A DNA stretch of 60,000 bases from Bugula neritina. Taxonomy: Eukaryota > Bryozoa > Gymnolaemata > Cheilostomatida > Bugulidae. Below the pieces are notes generated by a model, which was not told where the DNA came from, did not search any database, and was given only the letters and a program-made list of their open reading frames with translations. This document shows, piece by piece, positions 1 through 13,014 of the stretch (the first letter of the stretch is position 1; each line of letters begins with the position of its first letter). Both the position numbers and the translations under genes were made by a program. The stretch is from the NCBI GenBank assembly GCA_964035545.1, contig OZ037767.1, forward strand, positions 31,116,128-31,176,127, in the 5' to 3' direction.

Positions 1-353
1 AATGATTTGCAAATAATCTATTCTATTGAACTGTATGACAATCCAAACAACTTCTCTAGGGTTTGTGATGTTAGCTTTGTATAGTTTCTTAGATTTCAAG
101 AGATGCGAAAACAAGATTTCCATACTTTCATTGTGAATGCCTGGAAACTTGGTCAACTTAGTCGATACTCCCGTGAAGACTGGATGGGGGGGGGATAGGG
201 TGGTGCCCTTACTGACTATGTAGCCTGAGTGCTCTCTGGCACAGAAACAATGTACAAATACTCCCCCCCCCCCCCCCCCCCCGTCTGCTGGAGTCACAGC
301 GCCCCTAGTGAGTAGCTACACCCCTTCTTATACTGTCTATTGTAACTTCACAG
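1..353. other. Intronic/left-edge sequence of NADK
   Basis: No coding exon is visible. The stretch contains a G-run near 187-195 and a run of about 19 C near 264-282, and it ends in the acceptor of the first visible NADK exon (cag at 351-353). It is probably NADK intron. Confidence 0.5.
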
Positions 354-1712
354 GGTGATGGGCTGATAATCTCCACTCCAACAGGCAGCACGGCATACGC
401 TGCAGCTGCCGGAGCTAGCATGATGCACCCGAGTGTGCCCGCAATACTTGTGGTACCAGTATGTGCACACAGCCTCTCTTTCAGACCCATAGTACTTCCT
501 GCTGGAGTAGAAATCACCGTAAGTGCAGATTGTAATATGTTGAAAGTATGTATTCTACTGTGATTTACCTTCAATTAGCTTTGGGATGGAATCATTTGTT
601 ATTTCTTGAGATAAAAAGCTGAATGACACTCATTCCTGTAAAGTATCAGCGCAAACAGCCATTTTATACAAGTTAGAATGTTTAGTGTAGAAAAAAGTGC
701 TGCATGGCATTCTTTATCTTTGAAAACTTGACTGTATCCTTGTCGTGTGATAATGCACTGTTGAACAGATATCATGTGCCTCTCACTCTAACAGCATTGG
801 ATCAGTTGGCTAGTTCTACTCGGCAGACTTGTATGCTACTAACTGAAGAAAATAGTTTTGTGATTGAAAGAGAATACAACTCCTGAGTTATACGCGCCAG
901 TATAAATATTTACAAATTAATATATAATATTGTATATACCTGGCAAAATAATGTTTATAAATGGTAATCAGAGGCTTTGGGTGTGGTGTGATAACAGAGG
1001 TATGTGAAAGTTGTGAGAAATGTAAACTTTACGTCAGCAGACGACGGAGGTCAATATCCAGTATGTAAAGCAGCTGACAGTTGCAACAAGAATGTTGCTG
1101 TTACTAAATAAAGCGATTTGTTTGTCTCTCTGACAGATAATGGTGTCTCCTGACGCCAGGAACACGGCGTGGGCAGCATTTGACGGAAGATGTCGGACTG
1201 AGTTGAAACACGGAGACTCGCTTCGAATCACGACCAGCATCTACCCGCTGCCGTCACTCTGCAAACGGGGGCAGCTGGAGGATTGGTTTGGCAGGTGAGA
1301 CTAAGTTTGCTAGTTTACTTCTCTGTAGTGTGGGCCGTGTAACAGCCCTTCTTCCGGCTTTCAGGAATTGTCGTAATGCTCAACGAATTTTTGTTTCATT
1401 TTCATAATAGATTTACAATATTTTGTAGTATTGACATATATCATAATGTGTCCTATATTATATCATAATGTATGGGACCTATATTACAACATATATTATA
1501 CCATACCGTATCTTACATTGAAGGCACTATTTATAGAGTCATGTTATAGTCTGATAGTGTTGACAACTCCTTGTTATAGTTTGGCTGAGTGTCTAAACTG
1601 GAATGTGAGAAAGTCACAAAAAGCTTTAGACTTGGAGTTACATTCCAACACCACCACCACTAATAGTTCGGCTAGTCTGGACTCTCTAACAGATGAGCTT
1701 ACTCTAACGTAA
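354..1712 (+). CDS. NADK: NAD kinase, C-terminal exons (partial, 5' part outside window)
   Basis: This is the 3' end of a cytosolic-type NAD kinase gene, the enzyme that phosphorylates NAD+ to NADP+ using ATP. Three exons are readable: 354-518, 1137-1294 and 1580-1712 (stop TAA). The first encodes [20 protein letters not shown], the glycine/threonine-rich nucleotide-binding segment typical of animal NADK, followed by residues closely matching the known family ([21 protein letters not shown]). The second gives [15 protein letters not shown] and [10 protein letters not shown]. The third gives [15 protein letters not shown] and then a Ser/Thr-rich tail ending LTDELTLT. Junctions follow GT-AG (CACC|GTAAGT, GCAG|GTGAGA) and the reading frame continues across them. 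The N-terminal exons lie left of the window. The gene converges with CIP2A, the two stop codons being about 1.2 kb apart. The assignment rests on recalled family sequence and is strong. Confidence 0.93.
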
Positions 1713-2945
1713 TTAGGCTTAGAACTGAGGTTATAACATGTGTATGTCACAGATCGTTAGCTGTTTTTATATAGTCTATTTTTGTTTAGCATAACAAAGG
1801 CTATTCTAAACTGCAGGCTGTAGTGCATCAGACACCTAAAATATTGGTTGAAATCCAATAGAAATTCTGGTTCAACACATTTATTACAACATACTCAGTC
1901 ACTGAAAAGCACTCACTATATGCAAATATTTTGTACCATATGACTACCCCCCCCCCCCTCTGTGCAAGGATATTTATAGGGAGAATTAAATGTAGCAAGT
2001 CATATCTGTTGACTCATGTGCATTACCCATAAACCCATACATATTACTCTGGTTCTACACTGTGCTACCGGCTTTATTGATATTTCAGAACTATTTTTAG
2101 ATCTTGTCTTTATTTTCTCCCCTTATGTCATCGCATTTTTCACTTTAGTCCTTTGATTTATTCGATTATATAATATTCTACATAAAGATTCTATATATTC
2201 TGTATATAAGTCATTCACCAAATACAACATTTCATTTCCACAATCTATGTTTATATTACACCATCTGTATAAATTTTATTTCATTACGGTGACACTCACT
2301 ACGCATGTTTTATTCCGAACATAAATACTGACTCATAGAGCTGTGCTGGGTTCAATAACTCACCTACAAACTTATGACATTTACCTAACAACGTTTGGCC
2401 ACAAGTGACATTGCTAGGTCAAAACTCCCAGTGGTCTACTCCTTCCCCCCAGTGAGATGGAAGTCTACATACCAACAGAAATTAAGGGATAACTCCAACC
2501 AAAAATAAACTTGTATTTCACTGAATTTAAACAAAGCATAATACAATTTCAACGACTGTAAAATCATCCTAATTAATACGATCACACTGTGATTACCACA
2601 TATAAATAAATATAAAATATTAGCAATACTAACGAAACAAAGTACTATGTATACACTAAACACATACACTATACACAATAAAAAGTATTCTACCATATTG
2701 TTCAGAAGATTAAGATTCACTAAAGAAAAAAAGGAATTACGTAGAAGGGCTAGGGTGCCCCCCCCCCACCACACTCGTTCCAATGTGTAAATCTCAGACT
2801 CTCCACTGGTATAAAACTGCAGACAGCTTCAACACAGCAAACTCTCTCAAAGTACGAATAACCAACAGATCAGTATTAAGAGAGAAAAGGTTGCACAAAA
2901 CTAACACAACTAGAAGCTAAAGTCACCTCACTAACGCGGAACTTG
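1713..2945. other. Convergent intergenic/3' UTR region between NADK and CIP2A
   Basis: AT-rich sequence between two converging genes. It should hold both 3' UTRs. Short C-runs occur near 1948-1958 and 2759-2767. The open frame at 2436-2783 on the minus strand is AT-rich, low in complexity and shows no family resemblance. Confidence 0.5.
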
Positions 2946-5900
2946 TTATTTCAGAGTGTCAAATATTTTCTTGAGTTTCTCCTCTTTCTCCTTTAAACTC
3001 TTTTCCAGTCGCTTGTTCTGAAATATTCGTCAGACATTTATTATTATTCAACTGTATATAAACATAACTGGTGAAATAAGATAAAGATTTAAATACACAA
3101 ACTCGCTAGTTATGTATCTGAAATATTGACATCAGATGCTCCATTTACTAAAGATACAGTTTTGAGTAACAATAAAACTCATCCACAATAAACACTGAAT
3201 ATATTTGCTGACCTCTTCGCGCTGTTGGTTTATTTGGTCCTCCAACTTTTTAATGTTTTTCCTGAGTTCACTGATCTTAGTGTCTTTCTCTGTTATGGTG
3301 AGCGATTTCTTCCTCTCCGTTTCTTTGAGTAAACTGAAACATGACCCATAATACTACACCTATGTTACTCGGTAATACCACACCTATGTTACTCAGTAAC
3401 ACCACACCTATGTTACCCTGCAATACCACACCTATGTTACACAGTAATACCACACCTATGTGACCCTGTAATACCACACCTATGTTACACAGTAATACCA
3501 CACCTATGTTACCCTGTAATACCGCACCTGTATTCAGACTCCAACTCCCTGTGCTGCTGCTTTAAATTGTCTGTAAACTGTGTCAAGGTCGTATGAATGT
3601 CGTTGAGAGTGACTAACTCCCGCTTCACCGAGGCTAGAGTCCTGAGTGTATCGTCTAACCTATGTACACGCGCAAAGAGAATAATATTACCTCTGGAGTA
3701 AGAGAGTAGACAGTCTCTATTGTAAAATGAATATGCTTGTTGAAGCAAAATGCTACCTCCAATACATAAGAGTTAGAGTACAGCATATCAGAAGTTCCAA
3801 TTATGTCAAGATTTCAGAGTGATGTAACTTACTAACAATTAGGTGGCCAAGATTTGCTTGGAATGAGGGTTTCACTTTCAAGTTTTAAATTATATTAATT
3901 AAGAAACTGAAAGGCTATCAGCATACTTTCTGGAATCTTGGAGTAATCTTTCCATTTCTGCGTGCAGTCTCTCTCTGTCTACCAACATTTCATTCATTTT
4001 CTCACGGTAACTTTCACTGCGTCTCTCTGACTCATGCACAATACTTCTCAGTTTTTGACTCTACATAACACCAGCATAGCGTGTATATTCAACTTCAGCA
4101 CGGCGTGTATATTCAACTAGTTGTTATGAAATATTTCAGAGACTAACATCAATATGATAAATAAACAATTTTTAAAACACAAATTATCAAAAAAATGATT
4201 TCATTAAACAAAGGGAGTTGTCTCCCTCACCTCAGAGTCGACTTGGGCAAGTCTGGACTTGTACTGATGTATCAAGCGATCAGCTTGGGAGAGAGCCATA
4301 GTCTTAGCCTGTACCAAGTCCTCCAGGTGAGCTTCTTTGGTCTTTTGTGCCTTCAGCTTTAGCTCATAGACACTGATGATGTCACTCATGTGGTTGTCAC
4401 CTTCCACCTGTCAAAACATGTCACAATTGATGATGTCACTCATGTGGTTGTCACCTTCCACCTGTCAAAACATGTCACAATTGATGATGTCACTCATGTG
4501 GTTGTCACCTTCCACCTGTCAAAACATGTCACAATTGATGATGTCACTCATGTGGTTGTCACCTTCCACCTGTCAAAACATGTCACAATTGATGATGTCA
4601 CTCATGTGGTTGTCACCTTCCACCTGTCAAAACATGTCACAATTGATGATGTCACTCATGTGGTTGTCACCTTCCACCTGTCAAAACATGTCACATCTGA
4701 TGATGTAACTCATGTGATAGTCACTTTCTGAAGAGTTTTTAATAACTCATGTAACTGCTCGGGATAGTAATGAGTCTCATTGATTAAACTTTGTAAGAAC
4801 AGCTAAATTATAGTGAGAGCGTAACTCCAAATACTTGGATTTTGTCGAGATAAGAAACAAGTGACCTTCAAGTGCTGCAGTCTCTCTGCCAGATCTCTGT
4901 TACAACTCTGTGATGACGGGATGACGTTGGCGTCGCCTCGAGGAGAGCTGCCGGGTGATGCCAGAACTATATTGTCTCTCACACTATCCCGCAGGGTCAG
5001 TTTGCAGTCATCTACCAGCGGCGCGTCAAAGGTCAGCGTTTGGGTATTCCTGGGAGATTCAGAATGAGGTCGTCTGCTGTTGATGCTGGACATGACGTCA
5101 GAGAGACTACAATGGACAACATACAGATGATGTCTTCAGTCAACAGCTTCAGGAGATATAATCAGTTTGTATTAAACATTCAGTAGATGTCACTTATACT
5201 CAGTAGTCTATTTGGGCAAGACAACTCGGAAGGAGGCAGATAGAAATTCTGATACGAGTACAGTATTTAGATATGACAACTCCGAAACAATCAAATGCGG
5301 GGTAACATCTGGACAGTGACAAAAATGCTACAGTAAAAAGTAAGTCATGGGCTGTCTTGGAATGGCCCCACAGATAAACAGTTAACCAAGTAAGATCCAT
5401 GGCTAAACCCATCTGAGAGATACTGAATGTTAAAAGAAATGTGTAGATTCCCAGTGGTTGGTGAGCTTACACTGTAGTCTGCAGTAAGGATAAACTATCA
5501 GCTTTGGAGATGATCTTCAAGCTGAGTTGAACCTGAGATGAGGCGGTGCTGGACAGTCCAGTGGCCAGGAAGGGAACTAGAGATGTCTTCTGCAACCAGA
5601 CACCAAAACACAACGCTACAGTGTATGGGGTACAGTGTACAGTGTATGGGGTACAGTGTATGCGAGAGGTGGGAATACCAGGTAATTATAGATACTTAAC
5701 TATGGTTTGCTTTTAAAATATTGTCAAAAAAATAAAGACCAAGACATTCACCTGTAAGTAGTCATGTAAACACGTCGTGTAACTTTCATTGCGCTCCGTA
5801 GCCTCTATTATTACTGAAATGGCCTTCAACACAACTTCCACTCCTGTTTTACTGAATAACATTAAAACAAATGATTGAAAATGAATTATGACAGTCAAAC

Positions 5901-8900
5901 TAATACCATGGCTGAGCACAATGATTTGGGCAACATTTCATCACCATCGTAAAGAACAGAGGCTACAAATACTGATACAGTTGAAGACAATAACAAACTC
6001 TTTATAAATAAATATTAAAGAAATCATTAAATAATATTCTGCTGGAGCAGTTAGTTAAAAGTTGCTTTTTCCGAGGCAAACGAAAGTAATTATAAATTAT
6101 TAAAAAATTGTCTTTTATTGAAGTTAATTACTAAGGAATATCAAACATGTTAATACTGCAGTCACAGTTTAGAAAACTATAAACAACATCCATACATTGA
6201 AGGCATACTCCTAGTTAGAGGTCATCTCAACTAACCTCCAGAGAGCTGATTGGCTGGCACCAACTTCCTCTTCCCGCAGTTTGTTGTTCCAGTTGAAGGC
6301 CACGGGATTCTTCTGCAGCTGGTAGTCTACGATGTCAGTGATGGTGGAGGGTTCAATCTCCGACAGCACGCCAGAACTGAACGCTCCAGACGAGACCAGC
6401 ACCTCCAGCAGACAGAGAGAGGCAAGTATCTTGTCAGCGGAGCTGGAGCGTACGCTGCTTCTCTGTAATATTCACTCAGTGATGTAAACATGCTGACTAT
6501 AGTGTCAGCGTCTGACATCACTAGTGACTCATACACTGGATATACAAGTTGGTGTAATAATTCTGTTCACTGTATAACTTCTTGGAATACTACGGAAAGT
6601 CTCAGCAATGCTGAGTAATGTCTGAAAGATGCAACCTGTATGGAACTCGCCGTATTTGTATGTATATAATACTGTGTCTAACTCACTGGTAATAGCAAGC
6701 ACAACAGAGTACCATGTAGTTAATACTAAATCTAGTTAATACAACAAACACAGTACCTCATGAGTCAACTCATTCTGAGTCAGACATTCTGTCAGGAACT
6801 GGAAGTTGAGGTGACACGTGCTGCCAGCTTGAGACGCATCCACTGAGAGACTCTGCAAGTACATGTTGACAGGTGACAGATAGTAGACAGGTGACAGGTA
6901 GTATATAGGTGACAGATGGTAGACAGGTGACAGGTAGTAGACAGGTGACAGGTAATAGAAAAGTGACAGGTGACAGGTAGTAGACAGGTGACATGTAGTA
7001 GACAGGTGACAAAATTCATGTATTCAGTATGCAGGCATAAATCAGCACTAAATCTTCTTCGACGTTGTTTGAAGGTAATTATTTAGTCACATTGAATACA
7101 TTTACTGAGCTCTATTTCACTGATTCACTCTGGTCAATGCTGGAACCCAGAGATATTACTGGTTGAATATAACCTCAAGACGCTCTATTGATATTGAATA
7201 AACACAGCACTGCCGAGAAGACGTGACCTCCTGACCCCTCACATGACACTAAGAGTTTACCTCGTAGATATAAGTGATCAGTTTCAAGGCTAGAACTGAG
7301 GCTCCGTGATCCGAAGATACAAGTTTGGTTGCCATGGAGAAAATACGCTGCAGAAGTTCCTCTTCCTCACCATCTGAGGTTTGTACAGGCGCAAACACTA
7401 CCCGTGTTACAAGGATTCTTATGGTAGGAATTGAGGCTAAGGCTAACAGCAGCTCAAATAGCTGTAATATATCGATAAGAACAAGCATTGGGTGAGAGTG
7501 GGAGTTGGCTCCTCATGATCTGAATCACAAACCCTTGTGTTTGTATATTTGTAATGAAGGTGAGATGTGCATTGTTGGCTGTATATTCAATATACTAATT
7601 CACCATCTTTACAACCATTACTGTAGTACTACTTCATTTCTATCCCATTACACCTTATTATCTTAAATGACTATTTCGTTGAATCGTGCAGTTAATTGAA
7701 GTTCAAGTTACTTGGTACTTCAAAAATGAAAAAACGCATCAGAAAATATTAAATACAAGAATTCGGAGGCTTTCAACACATGAAAGTTTCACTAGTTGAA
7801 GTCTATTATGTGACGAGTGACTCATATGAGTGCAGACAACTCTCTCTAACAAGAAACACGACTTATGGGGGAAAACTGACTGACCTTGGAAAGATGGTGA
7901 CCTTGACACTTGGTGAGGAGACACGCCGTCTTACTGACAAAGGAGTCCAGTTTGGAGTCACTAGACAACGAGCACAATGTATAAAATAACACGAGGTAGA
8001 CAATTCACAATATAATCAGTATGAAAAATGCAGTTTGGCCGAAAATACAACTCCACAAATGCAATATAATAGAGCGTATTTAATTACATCCATAATGCTT
8101 ATTTTTCACCTGCGCCACAATAAATATTTTTCCATATATCTCCATACAAAGTAAATTCAGTAAATCATAAGCTTTAAAACTATTGCTTAGACGATGAGAT
8201 TGAACTACGCAGCAGACGACATTAAAATATGCAGCAGACGACATTGAACTATGCAGCAGACGACATTGAACTATGCAGCAGACGACAGTAAACTATGCAG
8301 CAGACGACAGCAAACTATGCAGCAGATGACATTGAACTATGCAGCAGATGACAGTGAACTACGCAGCAGATGACAGCAAACTATGCAGCAGATGACATTG
8401 AACTATGCAGCAGATGACAGTGAACTACGCAGCAGATGACATTGAACTATGCAGCAGATGACAGTGAACTATGCAGCAGATGACATTGAACTATGCAGCA
8501 GATGACATTGAACTATGCAGCAGATGACAGTGAACTATGCAGCAGATGACATTGAACTATGCAGCAGATGACAGTAAACTATGCAGCAGATGACAGTAAA
8601 CTATGCAGCAGACGACAGCAAACTATGCAGCAGATGACAGTAAACTATGCAGCAGACAACATTGAACTACGCAGTGAGAGGAAGTTTGAAGAAGTATAAC
8701 AAGACACACGCACTTGTTGATGAGGAACTGTTGAACTCTCTTGTTATTCAGGAAGTGGATGAGTAAGTCCACTACGTAGCTGAACGTCTCGCTAGAGCAG
8801 ACGGTGATTATCATACTGAAACAGAGCTTGAGTATCTGGTCCAGATTCTTGTCACTTGAGATCTACAGATGAATTCAACACATGGTATATTCAACACGTG

Positions 8901-10889
8901 GTATATTCAACACGTGATATATTCAACATGTGATATATTCAACGCGTGATGTATTCAACACGTGGTATATTCAACACGTGGTATATTCAACACATGATAT
9001 ATTCAACACATGGTACATTCAACACGTGATATATTCAACATATGATACCTTCAACACATGGTATATAATGTTCTACATATTCCTAGACAGCTAGATAATC
9101 TCACCAGCTTGTCGAACTCATCTGCCATGCCGGTAGAGGTCAATGCAGCAAGAGCTCCAATGGAGACCTCATTGTCGTCGTGGCAGACCAGTTTAAGGAT
9201 CTTCTTGCGCAACATTCCGCTCCGGTCGAGTGACCGCAGGTGCATCTGAACCGGCACGGAGCCCGACGTGAGGTTGACCATCGTGTAGAGCGAGGGTTTC
9301 AAGGTCATGTCGTTAGTCAGACTGGGGAACAAAGAGCAAAAGTAGACTCGGTCTCTTAATAACCTCACTGGAAACTTTAGGTAAGAAAAAACATGTATTG
9401 TCCAAAGCTGATGGATTTTTCCACATAATACTTATACCATTCACAGTGGATAGAGTCTTAGTACAACAACACTCAGGTAAGAGGTATCCTGCATTCCCCT
9501 AACTGTAGGGTTCGAGGCACCTAATAAAACTTAACCAGAAATAGCGAATTAATTTTGTAAAATAAAAGTGGATTCATTATACATTTTTTTTTTAAATATT
9601 CAATAATTTTATTATCTATCAACAGGTGCATTACTAAACTATTTATGAATACTACTACATTATTTTCACAACTTAAAGACATACACATTATTAGTAACTA
9701 TAGTTAGTAGTCTATCCACTCTCTCTTCATGTGCTCCACATTTGATATGCTTTGTGATTTTTCCAATTAGATTCAACACCTACAAACACAGTAGCTACAG
9801 TGAAGATACAGTAACTATGTGTATAAATACAGTAGCTACAGTTATAAAACACAGCAGTTACATGTATGAATACAGTAACAGTTGGCATTCACGAATGAAG
9901 TTTCATGGAGAATAAGATTAGAAGATGCAAATTCACCTGCAGTGGATGCGTGTGCTCATCAAGGAGATAAATGAGGGTGTCAAGAGCACCAAGCCCATAA
10001 AGCGAAACTGCAGGAGAACGCTCTAGGGCTACAACAAAAAGCAGAAATATTTAAGTAGGAAAAGTAACGATCGAAAATCTAGCTACATTGATTAAAGCGA
10101 GTGTAAAAGATAGCAAATCTGCTATAACACACAAAAAGTTACATATTTGAGTCCGTTGCGATCATTTACAAACAGCAGGAATAATAAGGAGCCAGGAAGT
10201 GATGCATGAGACGAGTTTAAATACCGAGAATGTTGAAGAGGGAGAGAATCTCTGAGCACAAGATGGAGTCGCAGTCTCCCAGCACCGTCAATAGTGACAT
10301 TAAACACTCAGAGGTCAAGGTGTTCTCTTCACTAAACGCCTGTACAGACTCCTTCTCGTTCTGCACGTGGGAGATAACTCTCTACAACAAAACATGGGGT
10401 CAACAAACGAATAAAATGGCAACACTTTATCCTGAGATTGAAAGGAAATGCAGACAGCAATATATTGGTTCTGTCAAACGCTTTTGTACACTATACCACC
10501 AATAGATAGAGGAGTGGTGACACAAATATTCATATTTCAGTCAGTGCCAGTTTTGGGAGCAAAAAGGGAGTTGGGTTTGACACCATAAAAACCAATAGGT
10601 GACAAAGACCTTCAAAAAAATTATTTTATTATAGCCTACATCATCAACAAAATGAATTAGTATAACATTCTCTCAACATAAACCTTAAGGTTGAAGGGCA
10701 TAGAATAGTTATTCAAACTATGTTGTAAAAAAAAGATTCAAAGTGCAGAGGTACCTGTACAGACTCCCGCAAATTGTTCACAATGATCTCTTCGCATCCT
10801 CGCAAGTGACTGCTACAGGCTGTTATACAGCTGTTGAGAAGAGAGCTCAAGTTCACCAACTCTGTGCTGCCACTCATTTCTCCACTCAT
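2946..10889 (-). CDS. CIP2A: CIP2A homologue (cancerous inhibitor of PP2A), about 19 exons
   Basis: Homologue of CIP2A (KIAA1524), a scaffold of N-terminal armadillo repeats and a C-terminal coiled coil that binds and inhibits protein phosphatase 2A and, in vertebrates, partners TOPBP1. Exons read on the minus strand: 10755-10889, 10225-10381, 9937-10028, 9687-9779, 9105-9321, 8714-8862, 7885-7970, 7402-7461, 7261-7373, about 6757-6865, about 6237-6467, 5752-5851, about 5475-5588, 4866-about 5090, 4231-4407, 3927-4060, 3528-3659, 3213-3333 and 2946-3017 (stop TAA). The diagnostic stretch is in exon 4231-4407: SDIISVYELKLKAQKTKE and then AKTMALSQADRLIHQYKS, near identical in pattern to the vertebrate protein. 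LTSECLMSLLTVLGD matches its second exon. Exons 4060 to 2946 are Lys/Glu-rich coiled coil. The start is ATG at 10889 (MSGEMSGSTELV); a second ATG at 10877 aligns equally well. Exon edges marked 'about' are uncertain. Introns carry five minisatellites. Confidence 0.88.
3352..3530. repeat. 24-bp minisatellite in CIP2A intron
   Basis: About seven to eight tandem units of roughly 24 bp containing ACCACACCTATGTTAC, with small substitutions between units. It fills nearly the whole intron between CIP2A exons 3213-3333 and 3528-3659 and ends at the donor of the latter. Confidence 0.9.
4372..4725. repeat. 54-bp tandem repeat duplicating a CIP2A splice acceptor
   Basis: Six near-identical 54-bp units and a decayed partial seventh. 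Each unit contains, read on the minus strand, the intron end TGTTTTGACAG followed by the first 33 or so bases of the CIP2A exon that encodes VEGDNHMSDII. The leftmost unit is the real exon start (4407); the others lie in the upstream intron. The 54-bp period keeps frame, but using an upstream acceptor reads into TGA within the unit. Confidence 0.92.
6862..7016. repeat. GACAGGTAGTA-type minisatellite in CIP2A intron
   Basis: Imperfect tandem units of about 15-18 bp based on ACAGGTGACAGGTAGTAG, next to the CIP2A exon at about 6757-6865. Unit length and phase vary. Confidence 0.85.
8190..8690. repeat. 21-bp minisatellite in CIP2A intron
   Basis: Roughly 23 tandem copies of a 21-bp unit containing GCAGCAGATGACA and TGAACTAT. 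Two unit variants (ATGACAGT/ATGACATT and GACGAC/GATGAC) are intermixed, so units have been homogenised in patches. It lies just downstream of the donor of CIP2A exon 8714-8862. Confidence 0.93.
8876..9065. repeat. 17-bp minisatellite in CIP2A intron
   Basis: About eleven units of ATTCAACACGTGRTAT with CG/CA variation. It occupies most of the short intron between CIP2A exons 8714-8862 and 9105-9321. Confidence 0.9.
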
Positions 10890-13010
10890 GAGGAAAATCG
10901 CTGTCAACAAACAGTGCTGAAATGAGATCCTGCAAAAAATTTTTTTTATTTTTATCGCTTTATTACTATTAAAACAGGAAAATACTTTTATACGAAGTAT
11001 GTTTCCTAACATTACCACCATTTTTACAATGCATAGCATAAATGATAAAAATTTAACTGAAATTCTGTAATTCGAGCCTGAATAACGCCAATTTTCAGTA
11101 AGTATATTACTATCGACATGAATAAGTAAATCACTGTTTGAAATAGAATAAAAATGTGTATTAGATTGAAAATTCAAATCAGCTGATGCCAGTACATTGT
11201 TATTGCTTGACATGACAATTAAATTTGACAATTACTTAATGTAACTCACCTCTAGGCTTAGCATTGCAGCTTGCTGCCTTAGCATTGCAGTCTTAGTACA
11301 ATTTATAGTAATACTAATGTACTTTAGTAGTGTCAATTATACCAATACTTTTAGTATTGCCTAAGTTATAGATCAATAACAAATGAGACTACGAGTATGG
11401 CTATTCATATTTGCTAACAAGACATTATCATAAATAACTATAGGTAGTTGTAGAATTTCATAACAATAATAAATAATTATTACAAGTAAAACTAGAACTA
11501 TAACACTAATACTAATACTAATAGTAATACTATAACTATAAGTATACGTTAAACTTAATCTAGCAGTAGCACTAAAACTAAAAGTAAAAGTAAAGGTAGA
11601 AGTAATAGTAATACAGTTTGAATTTTTATTTATTCTTAATTTTAATATTACATACTGACTATCATACTGATACAGATACTAACACTTAATAGTAATAGTT
11701 GATATTGTAAATTAATTATTATTTATTGATTATTAATATTATTATTAATTTTAAATTAAATTAAATTTATTATAAAATTAAATATTTAATTCTAAGGTTA
11801 AATATAAAGAGTAAGATTCAGTGTTTTGAATCATCATATTAACTATTTCATTTAAAACAAGAATTATTATGCACAAGTAATCATTTAATGTAGTAATAGC
11901 AATATCAATATGACTAACGAGTATTATTATGTAAAAAAGACGCTTGGCTTCTGCTTTTCATTCATCACTTGAAATTAGCGGTATTCGCATTCTGTTGACG
12001 GGGTTCAATAAAAACTTAGACAAAAGATAAACAGACATCAATGTTCAGACAATCTAGTTTTACTTGGCTCGCTGCCTCTAAAAATTTGTAGCCTAATTCT
12101 ATACTTCTAACTATTTGAGTCAGTTTTGCCCAATGAAAAGTGAATATAATATATGCTTCACCCTGGCTTTGTCTCCTCAACATACGACATAGCACTGAGC
12201 TGGAATAGACCTGGAGAGGCCAAGGACGTTTTAGCGTGGCCAAATAGTTTAGCTCCGCCTTAACATGGAAAACTTAACCACGCCTACTTGTTTTGCACGC
12301 AGTAGTAGTAAAATCCATTATAAATGCAAGCTATTAGAGCTTATATATTGAGGTAAATACTAAAAAATAATGAAAATTCAGCAATGTGAAGCAGGAACCA
12401 ATTATTTTGTTTATTTTACTTTTGGTATTTGTAATTTCATGACTAATTATCATTTTATGAAGCATGTACCTCAAGTATATATGATAATAACTTTAATAAC
12501 CTAACAAATGCATTACATATTTATTGATTAGATCAACACATTAGTCAAAATTAAATGAAAAGCAACAGCAAAGCAAATTTCAGCCTTAGTACATGAACAC
12601 TGGCAGTAAGGATAACAAGTATAAAAGTTTATAAATAATATAAAAAAACCGGTGGTAAGACCCAGCTTTACAACACAGGCAAGTAACAGATTTCCTTAAA
12701 CCTTTCAAAGTTTTAAATTCTGTTTTCAAGTGCTAATCTGAAAGCAATAAGTGATTAAAATGGAATTACAGAATAAACAAAAAATAATATTATATTGCAA
12801 TAACAATATTTGTTATCATCTAATGTTATAATATAAATACTGTTGTAATAACTTCTAAACGATTAATTACCCACATCCTTATTACTGGCCTCTAAACAGT
12901 ACACTTTTGTTGCTACATTGCCTGAAATTTAGTTTGTGCATAGCAATATTTGTTAGTTTAGCAATGTGGTGCTGAAATAAGTCATAATATACTTCAATGA
13001 GTAAATTTAA
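10890..13010. other. AT-rich region upstream of CIP2A
   Basis: This should contain the CIP2A promoter and 5' UTR. An ATG with an immediate consensus donor (ATGCTAAGCCTAGAG then GTGAGT, minus strand near 11265) could be a 5' exon, but its phase does not join to the exon ending at 10755 in frame. Most of 11300-11950 is simple ACTAATA/TAATA-rich sequence. The 75-codon minus-strand frame at 12016-12243 has no recognisable features. Confidence 0.45.
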
Positions 13011-13014
13011 AAGG

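Noticed and set aside
4376-4731. Two overlapping + strand frames of 110-113 codons with 18-residue repeats
   Set aside because: The 54-bp period keeps three frames open; the biological content is the minus-strand CIP2A junction.
8190-8690. Regular repeat arrays as a CRISPR-like locus
   Set aside because: Units are contiguous with no unique spacers, and the genome is eukaryotic.
12016-12243. 75-codon minus frame upstream of CIP2A
   Set aside because: No similarity or splice context recognised, and composition is not clearly coding.
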